Assembly (NCBI RefSeq): GCF_900106065.1
Contig: NZ_LT629796.1
Location: 2,826,001-2,890,000, forward strand
Reading direction: 5' to 3'
From: Pseudomonas mandelii
GTDB taxonomy: Bacteria; Pseudomonadota; Gammaproteobacteria; Pseudomonadales; Pseudomonadaceae
Length of the DNA stretch: 64,000 bases
The first letter of the stretch is position 1, and the number at the start of each line of letters is the position of its first letter. This document shows, piece after piece, positions 36,490-46,043 of the stretch. The translations under genes and the position numbers were made by a program. Below the pieces are notes generated by a model that searched no databases, had not been told where the DNA came from, and was given only the letters and a program-made list of their open reading frames with translations.

Positions 36490-39400
36490 ATGACACGGAT
36501 CGCAACGCCCATCAGCGACATCAAGGAACATTACGACGTGATCGTCATCGGCTCGGGTTACGGCGGCGGGATCGCGGCGTCGCGCCTGTCCCGCGCCGGC
36601 AAGCGGGTCTGCCTGCTGGAACGGGGCCGGGAGATACAACCCGGCGAATACCCGAACACGATGCTGGCAGCCACCGAGGAATTGCAGGTGCACGACCCGG
36701 ACGGCCACATCGGTTCGCGCACCGGGTTGTTCGATCTGCACGTCAACGCCCAGCAGAACGTGGTGGTCGGTTGCGGCCTGGGCGGTACGTCGCTGATCAA
36801 CGCCAACGTCGCACTCGAACCGGAGCCCGGTGTCTTCGACGATCCGCGCTGGCCATTGGCGGTGCGCGAACATCGCGACACCTTGCTCAAGGACGGTTAC
36901 GCCCGGGCGCGGGAAATGCTCAAGCCCAATCCGTATCCCAGCACTTCACCGGTGTTGCCGAAACTCGAAGCCAACAAGAAGTCGGCGGACTACCTCAAGC
37001 AAGGCGCGCATTTTTACCGGCCGCCGATCAACGTGACCTTCGACAAACTGCCGAACAACCTCAACCATGTCGGTGTTGAACAACTGCCTTGCAACCATTG
37101 CGGCGACTGCGTCTCGGGCTGTAACAACAAGGCCAAGAACACCACGCTGATGAATTATCTGCCGGACGCCTGGAACCACGGCGCGGAGATTTTCTGCCAG
37201 GCGCAAGTGCGGCATCTGGAACGCGACGGCGATGGCTGGATCGTGCACTTCCAGTACCTGGACAGTGGCCGCGAGAAGTTCTCGGCGCCGACGCTGTTCG
37301 TCAAAGCCGACATCGTCGTGGTGTCTGCCGGCACCCTCGGCTCCACCGAAATCCTCCTGCGCTCCCGGGACAAAGGCCTGTCGATGTCCGGCCAGCTCGG
37401 CGAGAACATGAGCGGCAACGGCGACATCCTCGGCTTCGGTCACAATTGCGCACAACCGATCAATGGCATCGGTTTCGGCGCGCATCCGGCGAAGGAATTG
37501 CAGCCGGTCGGCCCGTGCATCACCTCGGTCATCGACATGCGCACCGAAGGCGACTGGCGTAGCCGCATGGTCATCGAAGAAGGATCGATCCCCGGTGCCC
37601 TCGGTCGGCCGATGGTGCCGAGCATGGCCGGGTTCGCCGAGCTGATCGGTCAGCCCACCGACGACAGTTTTACCGGCAAGTTGAAGTACAAGGAACGCGA
37701 AGCCGAAAGCTTCCTCCGTGGCCCGTATTACGGCGCGCTGCACAACATGCAGACGTACCTGATCATGAGCCACGACGACGGCAAGGGCCGGATGGTGCTG
37801 GACAGCAAGGATCAGCTGCGCATCGACTGGCCGGGAGTTGGCGAGCAGGAAAACGTCAAGATCGGTAATGAACGGCTGCACCTGAGCACCAAGGCACTGG
37901 GCGGCATCTGGGTCGAGAACCCGATCTGGACCAAATTGCTCAAGCACAGCATCGTCTCGGTTCACCCCCTGGGCGGTTGCGTCATGGGCGAGGACGCGGG
38001 GCAGGGCGTGGTCAACCACAAGGGCCAGGTGTTCAGCGGCGCCAGCGGGACTGACGTGTATGCCGGTTTGTACGTGACCGACGGCGCGGTAATTCCGACG
38101 TCCCTGGCGGTCAATCCGTTGCTGACGATTTCCGCGGTGAGCGAGCGCAACATGGGCCTGCTGGCTGCCGATCGCGGCTGGCAGATCGACTACACGCTGC
38201 CTTCGGCCCCACGCAAACAAGTGGCGCCGCCAACGCTCGGCGTGCAATTCACCGAAACCATGAAAGGCTACTTTTCCCGGGCCTTCACCGCAGCCCAAAG
38301 TACTGACCTGAAGGTCTACGAAGCGGCGGCCAAACGCGGCGAGGCAGATAACTCGCCCATCGATTTCACCCTGACCATCACCGCCAACGACCTCAATCGC
38401 ATGATCAAGGAGCCGGAGCACGCCGCGACGCTGGTCGGTACGGTCAACGCCCCGAGCCTGTCGCCGCAGCCGCTGACCGCCAGCAACGGCGTGTTCAACC
38501 TGTTCGAGCAGTATCAGCAGCAAGTCGGCGTGCGCCACATGAAGTACGACATGAAACTGACCGCCGAGGACGGCAGCGACTTTTACTTCAGCGCCTTCAA
38601 AACCGTGCCCGAGGACAACGGCGTGCTGAACATCTGGCACGACACCAGCACCCTCTATGTGACGCTGTATCGCGGGCCGGACAAGACCGGCGAGGTGATC
38701 GGCAGCGGGGTGATGCACATCCATCCGACCGACTTTGCCAAGCAAATGACCACCATGAAGGTGCTCAACGCCCGCAACGAACGCGAACGCATCGAAGGCC
38801 TGGCGCGGTTCGGCAAGTTCTTCGCCGGGATTCTCTGGGAGAGCTATGGCGGCGTGTTCGCCGGCGACATCTACTTCAACCCCGACGCACCGCCACGGCT
38901 CAAACGACCCCTGGATGCGCCGTCGCCGGTGGTGCATTTCTTCCAGACCGAAGACAACGTCGAATTGCGCCTGACCCGTTATCAGGGCGGCAGCAAAGGG
39001 CCGGTGATGCTGGTGCACGGGTTGGGCGTAGGCTCGAATATTTTCTCCACCGACACCATCCAGACCAACCTGCTGGAGTACTTGTGCAAGCACGAGTACG
39101 ACGTCTGGCTCCTGGATTTGCGGGTGAGCATCCTGCTGCCGGCGAGCAAGAAGGAATGGAACGGCGACCAGATCGCCCAGTATGACTTCAAGGCGGCCAT
39201 CGCGCAGATCCGCCAGGCAACCGAGGCGGCGGACGTGCAGTGCGTGGTGCATTGCTACGGCGCGACGACCTTCTTCATGTCGTTGCTGGCCGGGCTGCAG
39301 GGCGTGCGCTCGGTGGTCTGCTCGCAGATCGCGGCGGATACGGTGGTCGCCACGGCAACCGGGCTCAAGGCCGGTTTGCACCTGCCGGGCATGCTCGACG

Positions 39401-39942
39401 CCATCGGCATCAAATCCCTCACGGCGTATGCCGACAACAAGGAGAACTGGTTCAACAAGCTCTACGACAAGGCGCTCAACGGCTACGCCCGGATCGAGGC
39501 CCAAGGCTACTGCACCAACCCGGTGTGCCATCGCATCACCTTCATGTACGCGTCGTTGTATCGCCACGACACCCTCAACGAAACCTTGCACGACAACCTG
39601 CACGAATTGTTTGGCGAGTCGAACATGCACACCTTCGAGCACCTGGCGCTGATCGTGCGCAAAGGCCATCTGGTGGACTTCAAGGGTGACGACGTCTACA
39701 TGCCGCACTTCGACCGGCTGAGCATGCCGATCTGCTTTATCAGCGGCGCGGACAACCAGTGCTACCTGCCGGAAAGCACGCTCAAGACTTATGACCGCGT
39801 GTGCAAGGTCCATGGGCCGGAGCGTTACAGCCGGCATGTGGTGCCGGGGTACGGCCATATCGATTGCATGTTCGGCAAGGACGCGGTGGTCGATGTGTAC
39901 CCGATCATCCTGCAACACCTCGAGAAAACCGCCCTCGGCTAA
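36490..39942 (+). CDS. GMC flavoprotein (cholesterol-oxidase-like) fused to an alpha/beta hydrolase
   Basis: 1150 residues. FAD motif GSGYGG at 21-26, a Cx2Cx2Cx3C cluster (CNHCGDCVSGC, 201-211), GMC C-terminal His492 (VHPLGGC) and Asn542 (VNPLLTISA). A beta-rich middle part (about 580-800) resembles no domain I recognise. The alpha/beta hydrolase (about 815-1150) has the oxyanion HG (843-844), nucleophile elbow VHCYGA with Cys922 where serine is usual, Asp1088 and His1123. No signal peptide. AGAGGAAA precedes the ATG. The natural substrate is unknown; a sterol-like or lipid alcohol ester is a guess. Followed by a cytochrome and a phosphoesterase on the same strand. Confidence 0.85.
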   Translation: MTRIATPISDIKEHYDVIVIGSGYGGGIAASRLSRAGKRVCLLERGREIQPGEYPNTMLAATEELQVHDPDGHIGSRTGLFDLHVNAQQNVVVGCGLGGTSLINANVALEPEPGVFDDPRWPLAVREHRDTLLKDGYARAREMLKPNPYPSTSPVLPKLEANKKSADYLKQGAHFYRPPINVTFDKLPNNLNHVGVEQLPCNHCGDCVSGCNNKAKNTTLMNYLPDAWNHGAEIFCQAQVRHLERDGDGWIVHFQYLDSGREKFSAPTLFVKADIVVVSAGTLGSTEILLRSRDKGLSMSGQLGENMSGNGDILGFGHNCAQPINGIGFGAHPAKELQPVGPCITSVIDMRTEGDWRSRMVIEEGSIPGALGRPMVPSMAGFAELIGQPTDDSFTGKLKYKEREAESFLRGPYYGALHNMQTYLIMSHDDGKGRMVLDSKDQLRIDWPGVGEQENVKIGNERLHLSTKALGGIWVENPIWTKLLKHSIVSVHPLGGCVMGEDAGQGVVNHKGQVFSGASGTDVYAGLYVTDGAVIPTSLAVNPLLTISAVSERNMGLLAADRGWQIDYTLPSAPRKQVAPPTLGVQFTETMKGYFSRAFTAAQSTDLKVYEAAAKRGEADNSPIDFTLTITANDLNRMIKEPEHAATLVGTVNAPSLSPQPLTASNGVFNLFEQYQQQVGVRHMKYDMKLTAEDGSDFYFSAFKTVPEDNGVLNIWHDTSTLYVTLYRGPDKTGEVIGSGVMHIHPTDFAKQMTTMKVLNARNERERIEGLARFGKFFAGILWESYGGVFAGDIYFNPDAPPRLKRPLDAPSPVVHFFQTEDNVELRLTRYQGGSKGPVMLVHGLGVGSNIFSTDTIQTNLLEYLCKHEYDVWLLDLRVSILLPASKKEWNGDQIAQYDFKAAIAQIRQATEAADVQCVVHCYGATTFFMSLLAGLQGVRSVVCSQIAADTVVATATGLKAGLHLPGMLDAIGIKSLTAYADNKENWFNKLYDKALNGYARIEAQGYCTNPVCHRITFMYASLYRHDTLNETLHDNLHELFGESNMHTFEHLALIVRKGHLVDFKGDDVYMPHFDRLSMPICFISGADNQCYLPESTLKTYDRVCKVHGPERYSRHVVPGYGHIDCMFGKDAVVDVYPIILQHLEKTALG

Positions 39943-39974
39943 TACCGCCGGTGGCTGGAGATTTGTCGCACAAC

Positions 39975-40066
39975 CTGTGGGAGCGAGCCTGCTCGCGAAA
40001 GCGGCGGCACAGTCAACATTGACGTTGCCTGATACAACGCTTTCGCGAGCGGGCTCGCTCCCACAG
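39975..40066. repeat. REP doublet (type TGTGGGAGCGAGCCTGCTCGCGA)
   Basis: TGTGGGAGCGAGCCTGCTCG and inverted CGAGCGGGCTCGCTCCCACA, between the GMC fusion gene and the cytochrome gene. Confidence 0.85.
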
Positions 40067-40101
40067 TGGACGGTGTTCAGGATTAGAAGGAAATGGATGA
40101 T

Positions 40102-41970
40102 ATGGACAGTTACATCCGCTGGTTCCAACGCTTCATCTGGCTAGGCATCGTGATGAACATGGTCTTCGCGATCCCGGCGCTTTTCGCTCCGGCGCTGCTG
40201 ACCTCGATGCTCGGCCTGCCACCGCAACTCTCCGATCCATGGCTTGAAAACGCCGGCATGCTGCTGGTGGGTATCAGCGTGTTCTACATGCCGTCGGGCT
40301 TCAATGCGCCGCGGTTTGTGGTGCATTCCTGGTTATGTGTGTTGTCGCGACTGATCGCCGTGGCGTTCTGGATCTACCTGATCAACACCAGCAGCCAGGC
40401 ATCGGTGTTCGTGCCGATGCTGATGGGCGATCTGAGCATGTTCCTGATCCTCGGCATCCTGCTGTACCTGGGCAGCACGCCGGCCAATCGTCCGTTGGCG
40501 TTGCTCTGTGACGGCTGGCGGGAATGGCGTGCCGGCTGGGCGCTGCGCTGGCAGCGGCACAGTTTCAAGGTCGGCACGCTGATCGTGGTTCTGGTGCTGG
40601 GATTTATCGGTTACGAGACTTGGTACCAGATGCTGCGGGTGGTGCCAGCCGAGAAGTACGCCTCCGACGAAGACCACTACAAGTACGCCGCTATCGGCTT
40701 GGGCATTGAAGCGCGCATCCCGTATTACCTGTTCGCCGTGCTGCCGCAGATGTGCCCCGAGAAACTGCCCAGACCCGGCGGCTATGAAGTCTTCGGTTTC
40801 CTCTTTGAGAACGGCAAGGACCTGCCCATCGGCATGGCCAAGCGGCAAATCGGCTACCCGACCGTGGAGCCGAACTGCGCCCTGTGTCACACCGGTTCCT
40901 ACCGGGCCAATGCCAGCGACGTTGCCACCCCGGTGGCCACCGCCCCGGCCAATACCCTTCAACTGCAAGCCTTTCAGTGGTTCGCCTACGATTGCGCCAG
41001 CGATCCGACATTCACCACCGACGCGGTGATGACTGCGATCAACGGCAAGTTCCAACTCGGGTTTTTCGAGCGCTTGTACAACCGCTACCTGATCATTCCG
41101 ATGGCCAAGAGCGCGTTGCTCAAACAGAAACAGGCCTACGCCTGGCAGAAGCTGCGCCCGCAACAGGGACCGGGGCGCACCGACACCTTCAACCCGACGA
41201 AAATGGTGGTGTTCGGCTTCCCGGATGACTCGACCATCGGCACCGTCGACCTGCCGCAAGTGTGGAACCAGAAACCCCGGGAGTCGCTGTACCTGCACTG
41301 GGACGGCAACAACAACGACATCCACGAGCGCAACTACGCAGCGGCAATGGCCGTGGGTGCGACGCCGGAATCGGTGCTGCCGGAAAGCTTCAACCGCGTG
41401 ACCAACTGGCTGCTCGGCACCAAGCCGCCCGTCTGGCCGTTCGCGCTGGACCAGGCCAAGGTCGCCCAGGGCAAACCGGTCTGGGATCAGAACTGCGCCG
41501 GCTGTCACGACTTCGGTCGCACCGACACCGGCCAGGTCACCACCCGCATCGACGAACTGGGCACCGATCCCCATCGCCTGAACTCGTTCACCACGGGGTT
41601 GGTGGAGGCCTTCCACACCTTCAAGAAACCGCCATTCGACTTCAACGCCTATCGCAAGACCCAGAGCTACAGCAACACGCCGACCGATGGTGTCTGGCTG
41701 CGGGCGCCCTACCTGCATAACGGTTCGGTGCCCACGTTGTGGGATTTGCTGCAGACGCCGGAACAGCGGCCGTCGGTGTTCTACACCGGCTCCGATGTGT
41801 ACGACCAGGAAAAGGTCGGCTTCGTCACGAGCGGGGCGCAGGCCAAGGCCTCGGCGGACTTCAAATACGACACGCGCCTGGAGGGTAACCACAACAGCGG
41901 CCACCTGTACGGCACGCAACTGTCGGACATCGATAAACGGGCGCTCATCGAGTTCATGAAAACCCTGTGA
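40102..41970 (+). CDS. Membrane-anchored di-heme cytochrome c
   Basis: 622 residues from MDSYIRWFQRFIWLG, chosen because AGAAGGAA lies nine bases before it (an ATG at 40093 is on top of the ribosome site). Five hydrophobic segments (about 10-33, 50-65, 73-95, 102-125, 156-178) precede a large, probably periplasmic, domain with heme motifs CALCH (259-263) and CAGCH (465-469). The C-terminal part (GVWLRAPYLHNGSVPTLWDLL) resembles thiol-oxidase and peroxidase-like di-heme cytochromes. Candidate electron acceptor for the upstream flavoprotein. Confidence 0.85.
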   Translation: MDSYIRWFQRFIWLGIVMNMVFAIPALFAPALLTSMLGLPPQLSDPWLENAGMLLVGISVFYMPSGFNAPRFVVHSWLCVLSRLIAVAFWIYLINTSSQASVFVPMLMGDLSMFLILGILLYLGSTPANRPLALLCDGWREWRAGWALRWQRHSFKVGTLIVVLVLGFIGYETWYQMLRVVPAEKYASDEDHYKYAAIGLGIEARIPYYLFAVLPQMCPEKLPRPGGYEVFGFLFENGKDLPIGMAKRQIGYPTVEPNCALCHTGSYRANASDVATPVATAPANTLQLQAFQWFAYDCASDPTFTTDAVMTAINGKFQLGFFERLYNRYLIIPMAKSALLKQKQAYAWQKLRPQQGPGRTDTFNPTKMVVFGFPDDSTIGTVDLPQVWNQKPRESLYLHWDGNNNDIHERNYAAAMAVGATPESVLPESFNRVTNWLLGTKPPVWPFALDQAKVAQGKPVWDQNCAGCHDFGRTDTGQVTTRIDELGTDPHRLNSFTTGLVEAFHTFKKPPFDFNAYRKTQSYSNTPTDGVWLRAPYLHNGSVPTLWDLLQTPEQRPSVFYTGSDVYDQEKVGFVTSGAQAKASADFKYDTRLEGNHNSGHLYGTQLSDIDKRALIEFMKTL

Positions 41971-41997
41971 TCCCACTACGGATGGAGGAATGCCAAC

Positions 41998-43242
41998 ATG
42001 TCATTAGTTACTCATTGGGAACATGAATACGACAAGGTCAAAGTTCGCGTGCATGGGCTGTTCACGCGATTGGAAATGTCCTGGAAAAAGCTCATCAGCG
42101 AGCTTGAGCCCGAGGAGTTCCAGGCCATCGTCGCCCTGTTGCAGCGTGGCCACGATCAGGCGCAATACGTGCTCAAACACGGCGATCTGCCGGTCGATCA
42201 GCCAAGCGTGCCGTGGGAGTTGTCCCACGGTTTGTCAATCCTGCACATCGGCAACGCCACGCCTTTGCCGCAATCGGTCGACCAGTTGCAGACCCGGGTG
42301 CTCAAGGACGGCAGTCTGCTGGGCTGTCGCAAGTGGGAACTGCTGGATCTGTTGTGGAGCGAAGCGCTGCTCAAGTGGATCGAAAACCTGCGCCATCACG
42401 CGCCGTTCGCCACTAACCCGGCATTGATGAAGATGGACAGTGACGTGGTGCTGGCGATCGCCGGCGACTGGGGCACCGGTCCGTTCGACAGCCACGCCCC
42501 GGCGGTGGCGGTGGCCAACCAGATGCAACTGGCTCAGGCCGATTTCACTATTCACCTGGGGGATGTGTATTACGCCGGCACCCATTCCCAGGAAGACGTC
42601 GACATGGTCGGCTGGCCCCTGGGCAAGCACGGCTCATTCACCCTCAACTCCAATCACGAGATGTACAGCGGCGCCCACGGTTATTTCAAGGAACTGGCCA
42701 AGCGTTTTCCGGCGCAGCAGGGCACCAGTTATTTCGCGTTGTACAACGACGATTGGCTGGTGGTCGGGCTCGACACGGCCTATGCGTCAGACGCCATCAA
42801 TCTGTACATGGACGGCACGCTGAACAAGGAGCAGATCGCCTGGATGAAAGAACTGCCCCAGCGCAAGAAGATCATGGTGCTCAGTCACCATCAGGGGTTC
42901 GATATTTCCGGGCACAACAAGACGGCGTTGTATCAGCCGGTCTGTGATGCGTTGGGTCGGGAGCCTGATTACTGGTATTGGGGGCATTTGCACAATGGCA
43001 TTTGCTATGCGGCCCAGGGTGGACTGCATGCGCGTTGCGCCGGGCATGGGGCGATTCCGTATGGTAATGCCAGCGAGCTGGACGGGCATACACGGGTGTT
43101 GTGGTCGGAAACCGAGAATGCGCGGGATGAGGCGTACCCGGATCGGGTGTTGAATGGGTATGTGAAGGTGCGGTTGGTGGGGGAGCACATCGAAGAGACG
43201 TTTATCGGGGAGGATGGCAGCGTGCGGTGGTCTTCAAGTTGA
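41998..43242 (+). CDS. Calcineurin-like metallophosphoesterase
   Basis: 414 residues. The metal motifs appear in order: GDW (156-158), GDVYYAG (188-194), SNHE (218-221), SHHQGF and GHLH. The first roughly 145 residues are an all-helical stretch without a recognised domain. No signal peptide. GGAGG precedes the ATG, and it starts 27 bases after the cytochrome stop, so it belongs to the same unit. The substrate is unknown. Confidence 0.83.
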   Translation: MSLVTHWEHEYDKVKVRVHGLFTRLEMSWKKLISELEPEEFQAIVALLQRGHDQAQYVLKHGDLPVDQPSVPWELSHGLSILHIGNATPLPQSVDQLQTRVLKDGSLLGCRKWELLDLLWSEALLKWIENLRHHAPFATNPALMKMDSDVVLAIAGDWGTGPFDSHAPAVAVANQMQLAQADFTIHLGDVYYAGTHSQEDVDMVGWPLGKHGSFTLNSNHEMYSGAHGYFKELAKRFPAQQGTSYFALYNDDWLVVGLDTAYASDAINLYMDGTLNKEQIAWMKELPQRKKIMVLSHHQGFDISGHNKTALYQPVCDALGREPDYWYWGHLHNGICYAAQGGLHARCAGHGAIPYGNASELDGHTRVLWSETENARDEAYPDRVLNGYVKVRLVGEHIEETFIGEDGSVRWSSS

Positions 43243-43263
43243 TCGGGTGAATGTGAGGCCGTC

Positions 43264-43339
43264 ATCGCGAGCAGGCTCGCTCCCACATTCGATCTTCAGC
43301 GCACCAAAGATCCCCTGTGGGAGCGAGCCTGCTCGCGAT
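43264..43339. repeat. REP pair in inverse configuration
   Basis: TCGCGAGCAGGCTCGCTCCC followed by the inverted copy GGGAGCGAGCCTGCTCGCGA: the halves point away from each other compared with most doublets here. Between the convergent phosphoesterase and gbcA genes. Confidence 0.8.
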
Positions 43340-43349
43340 GCTTTTGCTG

Positions 43350-44645
43350 TTAGCCCTGAACCGGAACGCCCTTGAGGTAAGGCGCAGGCTCGGCCCCGAG
43401 GTTGCTCAACAGACGCTCGCTGTACCAGTCCACAAAGTTCACCACACCAAACTCATAGGTCTTGGAGTAAGGCCCTGGCTGGTACGCCGTGGAGTTGATC
43501 CCGCGCTGGTTCTCTTCGGCCAGACGGCGGTCCTGGTCGTTGGTGGCGTCCCAGACCTGGCGCATGCGCTCCACGTCGTAGTCCACGCCTTCAACGGCGT
43601 CCTTGTGGACGATCCACTTGGTGGTGACCATGGTTTCCTGAGCGCTGATCGGCCACACGGTGAAGACGATGATGTGATCGCCCATGCAGTGGTTCCACGA
43701 GTGCGGCAGGTGCAGGATGCGCATCGAGCCCAGGTCCGGGTTCTTGATGCGGCCCATGAGTTTGGCGCAGCCCTGTTTGCCGTCCAGGGTCATCGACACG
43801 GTGCCCTTGAGCAGCGGCATGCGCACGATGCGGTTACGCAGGCCGAAACTGGCGTGGGCGTAAGGGATCTTCTCGGCTTCCCAGGCAGCGGCGGAGGCCG
43901 CGACGTGGTCCTTGAAGGCCTGGTCGGCACGCGGGTCGGTGACGTCGTCCCATTCCAGCAGGGTTTTCAGCAGTTCCGGGTGCGACGCGTTGCAGTGGTA
44001 GCACTCGCGGTTGTTTTCCAGCACCAGCTTCCAGTTGGCCTTTTCCATCAAGGTGGTGGTAATCGCCACCTTGGTGTTTTCCATGTCATACGGTTCCATG
44101 TAATGGTTCAGCGTCGACAGGAAGTCATCAATGGCTGGCGGGTTCTCCGACAGGCTGATGAAGATGTAGCCGCCGGCGGTCTTCACGTTCACCGGTTTGA
44201 GGCCGTACTGCTTCATGTCGAAGTCGGCGCCCATTTCGGTGCCGGCGAACAGCAGGCGACCGTCCAGTTCGTAAGTCCACTGGTGGTAATGGCAGACCAG
44301 TTTGGCAACCTTGCCCTTTTCACTGGTGCACAGACGCGAGCCGCGGTGACGACAGACGTTGTGGAACGCATGGATCACGCCTTCGGCGCCGCGAATCACG
44401 ATGATCGGATTCTTGCCGACTTGCAGGGTCAGGTAGTTGCCCTTGGTCGGGATTTCGCAAGCCATGCCGGCGATCAACCACTCTTTCTGGAAGATTTCCT
44501 GCATGTCGATATCAAACAGCCGCTCGTCAGAGTAAAACGGCTGCGGCAGCGAGAAAGTGCGCTCGCGCTCTTGCAGCATCTGCGCGGTGGCCTTGCGTGC
44601 GGGTTCCAGCGGATCGCCCAGGCTGATTTTTGCGGTGACGTCCAT
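43350..44645 (-). CDS. gbcA: Glycine betaine monooxygenase oxygenase subunit GbcA (Rieske)
   Basis: 431 residues from MDVTAKISLGDPLEP, with GAGG nine bases upstream; a longer reading to 45125 overlaps gbcB and was rejected. Rieske [2Fe-2S] motif CRHRG...CHYH (about residues 96-118) and a ring-hydroxylase catalytic domain (NWKLVLENNRECYHCNASHP with iron-ligand His pair). Demethylates glycine betaine to dimethylglycine, releasing formaldehyde. Divergent from its reductase gene gbcB. Confidence 0.95.
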   Translation of the reverse strand: MDVTAKISLGDPLEPARKATAQMLQERERTFSLPQPFYSDERLFDIDMQEIFQKEWLIAGMACEIPTKGNYLTLQVGKNPIIVIRGAEGVIHAFHNVCRHRGSRLCTSEKGKVAKLVCHYHQWTYELDGRLLFAGTEMGADFDMKQYGLKPVNVKTAGGYIFISLSENPPAIDDFLSTLNHYMEPYDMENTKVAITTTLMEKANWKLVLENNRECYHCNASHPELLKTLLEWDDVTDPRADQAFKDHVAASAAAWEAEKIPYAHASFGLRNRIVRMPLLKGTVSMTLDGKQGCAKLMGRIKNPDLGSMRILHLPHSWNHCMGDHIIVFTVWPISAQETMVTTKWIVHKDAVEGVDYDVERMRQVWDATNDQDRRLAEENQRGINSTAYQPGPYSKTYEFGVVNFVDWYSERLLSNLGAEPAPYLKGVPVQG

Positions 44646-44928
44646 CGATTTGATCCTCAAGGCCATTCTGTGTGGCCGGCGAAAGTGGCTAATCAGGTTT
44701 GCTACGCAAGGTGTAAAGATTGTGTCTTGGTATGGAGCGAGTGTGGGGCCGGCGCTGGGCAGAACCTTATCCATGGGCGACATGGCCCAATCTGTTCCCG
44801 ACGCGCAACCCCCGGTAGTTGGGGGCTGGTCGCGATAAGTATGTGAATGTCGCAGATAGGTAAATGGGTGGCTCGCGCTATACGCAGAATCGCCAACATA
44901 AGGCCGACCATCGGCGGTGGAGAACAGC
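44646..44928. promoter_or_regulatory. gbcA-gbcB divergent promoter region
   Basis: 283 bases with both promoters. AACCCCCGGTAGTT at 44807-44820 matches AACCCCCTGTCGTT at 26976-26989, upstream of the dgc operon, at 12 of 14 positions. GbdR control of both units is established in P. aeruginosa, so this is a candidate GbdR site (inference). Confidence 0.45.
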
Positions 44929-46029
44929 ATGTCCAACAGCTTCCTGAATCCGGTAACCACCCAGACCTGGGCCAACGGTCGACACATCGTCCGTTGCGTC
45001 AAAGTCATCCAGGAAACCTGGGATGTGCGCACCTTCTGCTTTATGGCCGACCAGCCGATCCTGTTCTTCTTCAAACCGGGGCAGTTCGTCACCCTGGAGC
45101 TGGAAATCGAAGGCGTGCCGATCATGCGCTCCTACACCATTTCCAGCTCGCCATCGGTGCCGTACAGCTTTTCGGTGACGATCAAGCGCGTACCGGGCGG
45201 CAAAGTCTCGAACTGGTTGCACGACACGCTGCATGAAGGTCAGGAGCTGGCGGTGCACGGGCCGGTCGGGCTGTTCAACGCCATGGACTTCACCGCGCCG
45301 AAGGTGTTGTACCTCAGCGGCGGCGTCGGCATCACGCCGGTCATGTCGATGGCGCGCTGGTTCTACGACACCAACGGCAACGTCGACATGGTGTTTATCC
45401 ACAGCGCCCGCTCGCCCAAAGACATCATTTATCACCGCGAGCTGGAACACATGGCGTCGCGGATCGATAACTTCAGCCTTCACCTGATCTGCGAGAAGCA
45501 TGGTCTGGGTGAGCCGTGGGCGGGTTATCGCGGTTACCTGAACCACAAGATGCTCGAACTGATGGCCCCGGACTTCATGGAGCGCGAAGTGTTCTGCTGC
45601 GGCCCGACGCCATACATGAACGCGGTCAAGCGCATGCTCGAGACCGCCGGTTTCGACATGTCGCGTTACCACGAGGAATCCTTCGGTGCCACGCCGCCGG
45701 AAGCCCGCGCCGATGCGGTGGAACAGGCCGAAATTGCTGCCGACGCGCCGGAAGTTGATCTGGCAGACCTGCATCAAGTCGAATTTATCTCCTCCGGCAA
45801 GAGCATTCGCGTGGCCCCGGGTGAAACCGTGCATGCGGCGGCGGCCAAGCTGGGCTTGCTGATTCCGAAGGCCTGCGGCATGGGCATTTGCGGCACGTGC
45901 AAAGTGCTGAAGCTGGGCGGCGAGGTCGAAATGGACCACAACGGCGGGATTACCGAGGAAGACGAAGCCGAAGGCTACATCCTGTCGTGCTGCAGCGTGC
46001 CGAAGGGCGACGTGCGCATCGAGTTCTAA
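44929..46029 (+). CDS. gbcB: Glycine betaine monooxygenase reductase subunit GbcB
   Basis: 366 residues from MSNSFLNPVTTQTWANGRH, with GGAG seven bases upstream. A ferredoxin-NADP reductase-like part carries the flavin motif MRSYTISSSPS and the NAD(P)H motif YLSGGVGITPVMSM. It is followed by a C-terminal plant-type [2Fe-2S] domain with CGMGICGTCK and a fourth cysteine in LSCCSVPKG. Feeds electrons to GbcA. Confidence 0.94.
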   Translation: MSNSFLNPVTTQTWANGRHIVRCVKVIQETWDVRTFCFMADQPILFFFKPGQFVTLELEIEGVPIMRSYTISSSPSVPYSFSVTIKRVPGGKVSNWLHDTLHEGQELAVHGPVGLFNAMDFTAPKVLYLSGGVGITPVMSMARWFYDTNGNVDMVFIHSARSPKDIIYHRELEHMASRIDNFSLHLICEKHGLGEPWAGYRGYLNHKMLELMAPDFMEREVFCCGPTPYMNAVKRMLETAGFDMSRYHEESFGATPPEARADAVEQAEIAADAPEVDLADLHQVEFISSGKSIRVAPGETVHAAAAKLGLLIPKACGMGICGTCKVLKLGGEVEMDHNGGITEEDEAEGYILSCCSVPKGDVRIEF

Positions 46030-46043
46030 GCAACGCCAATCCC

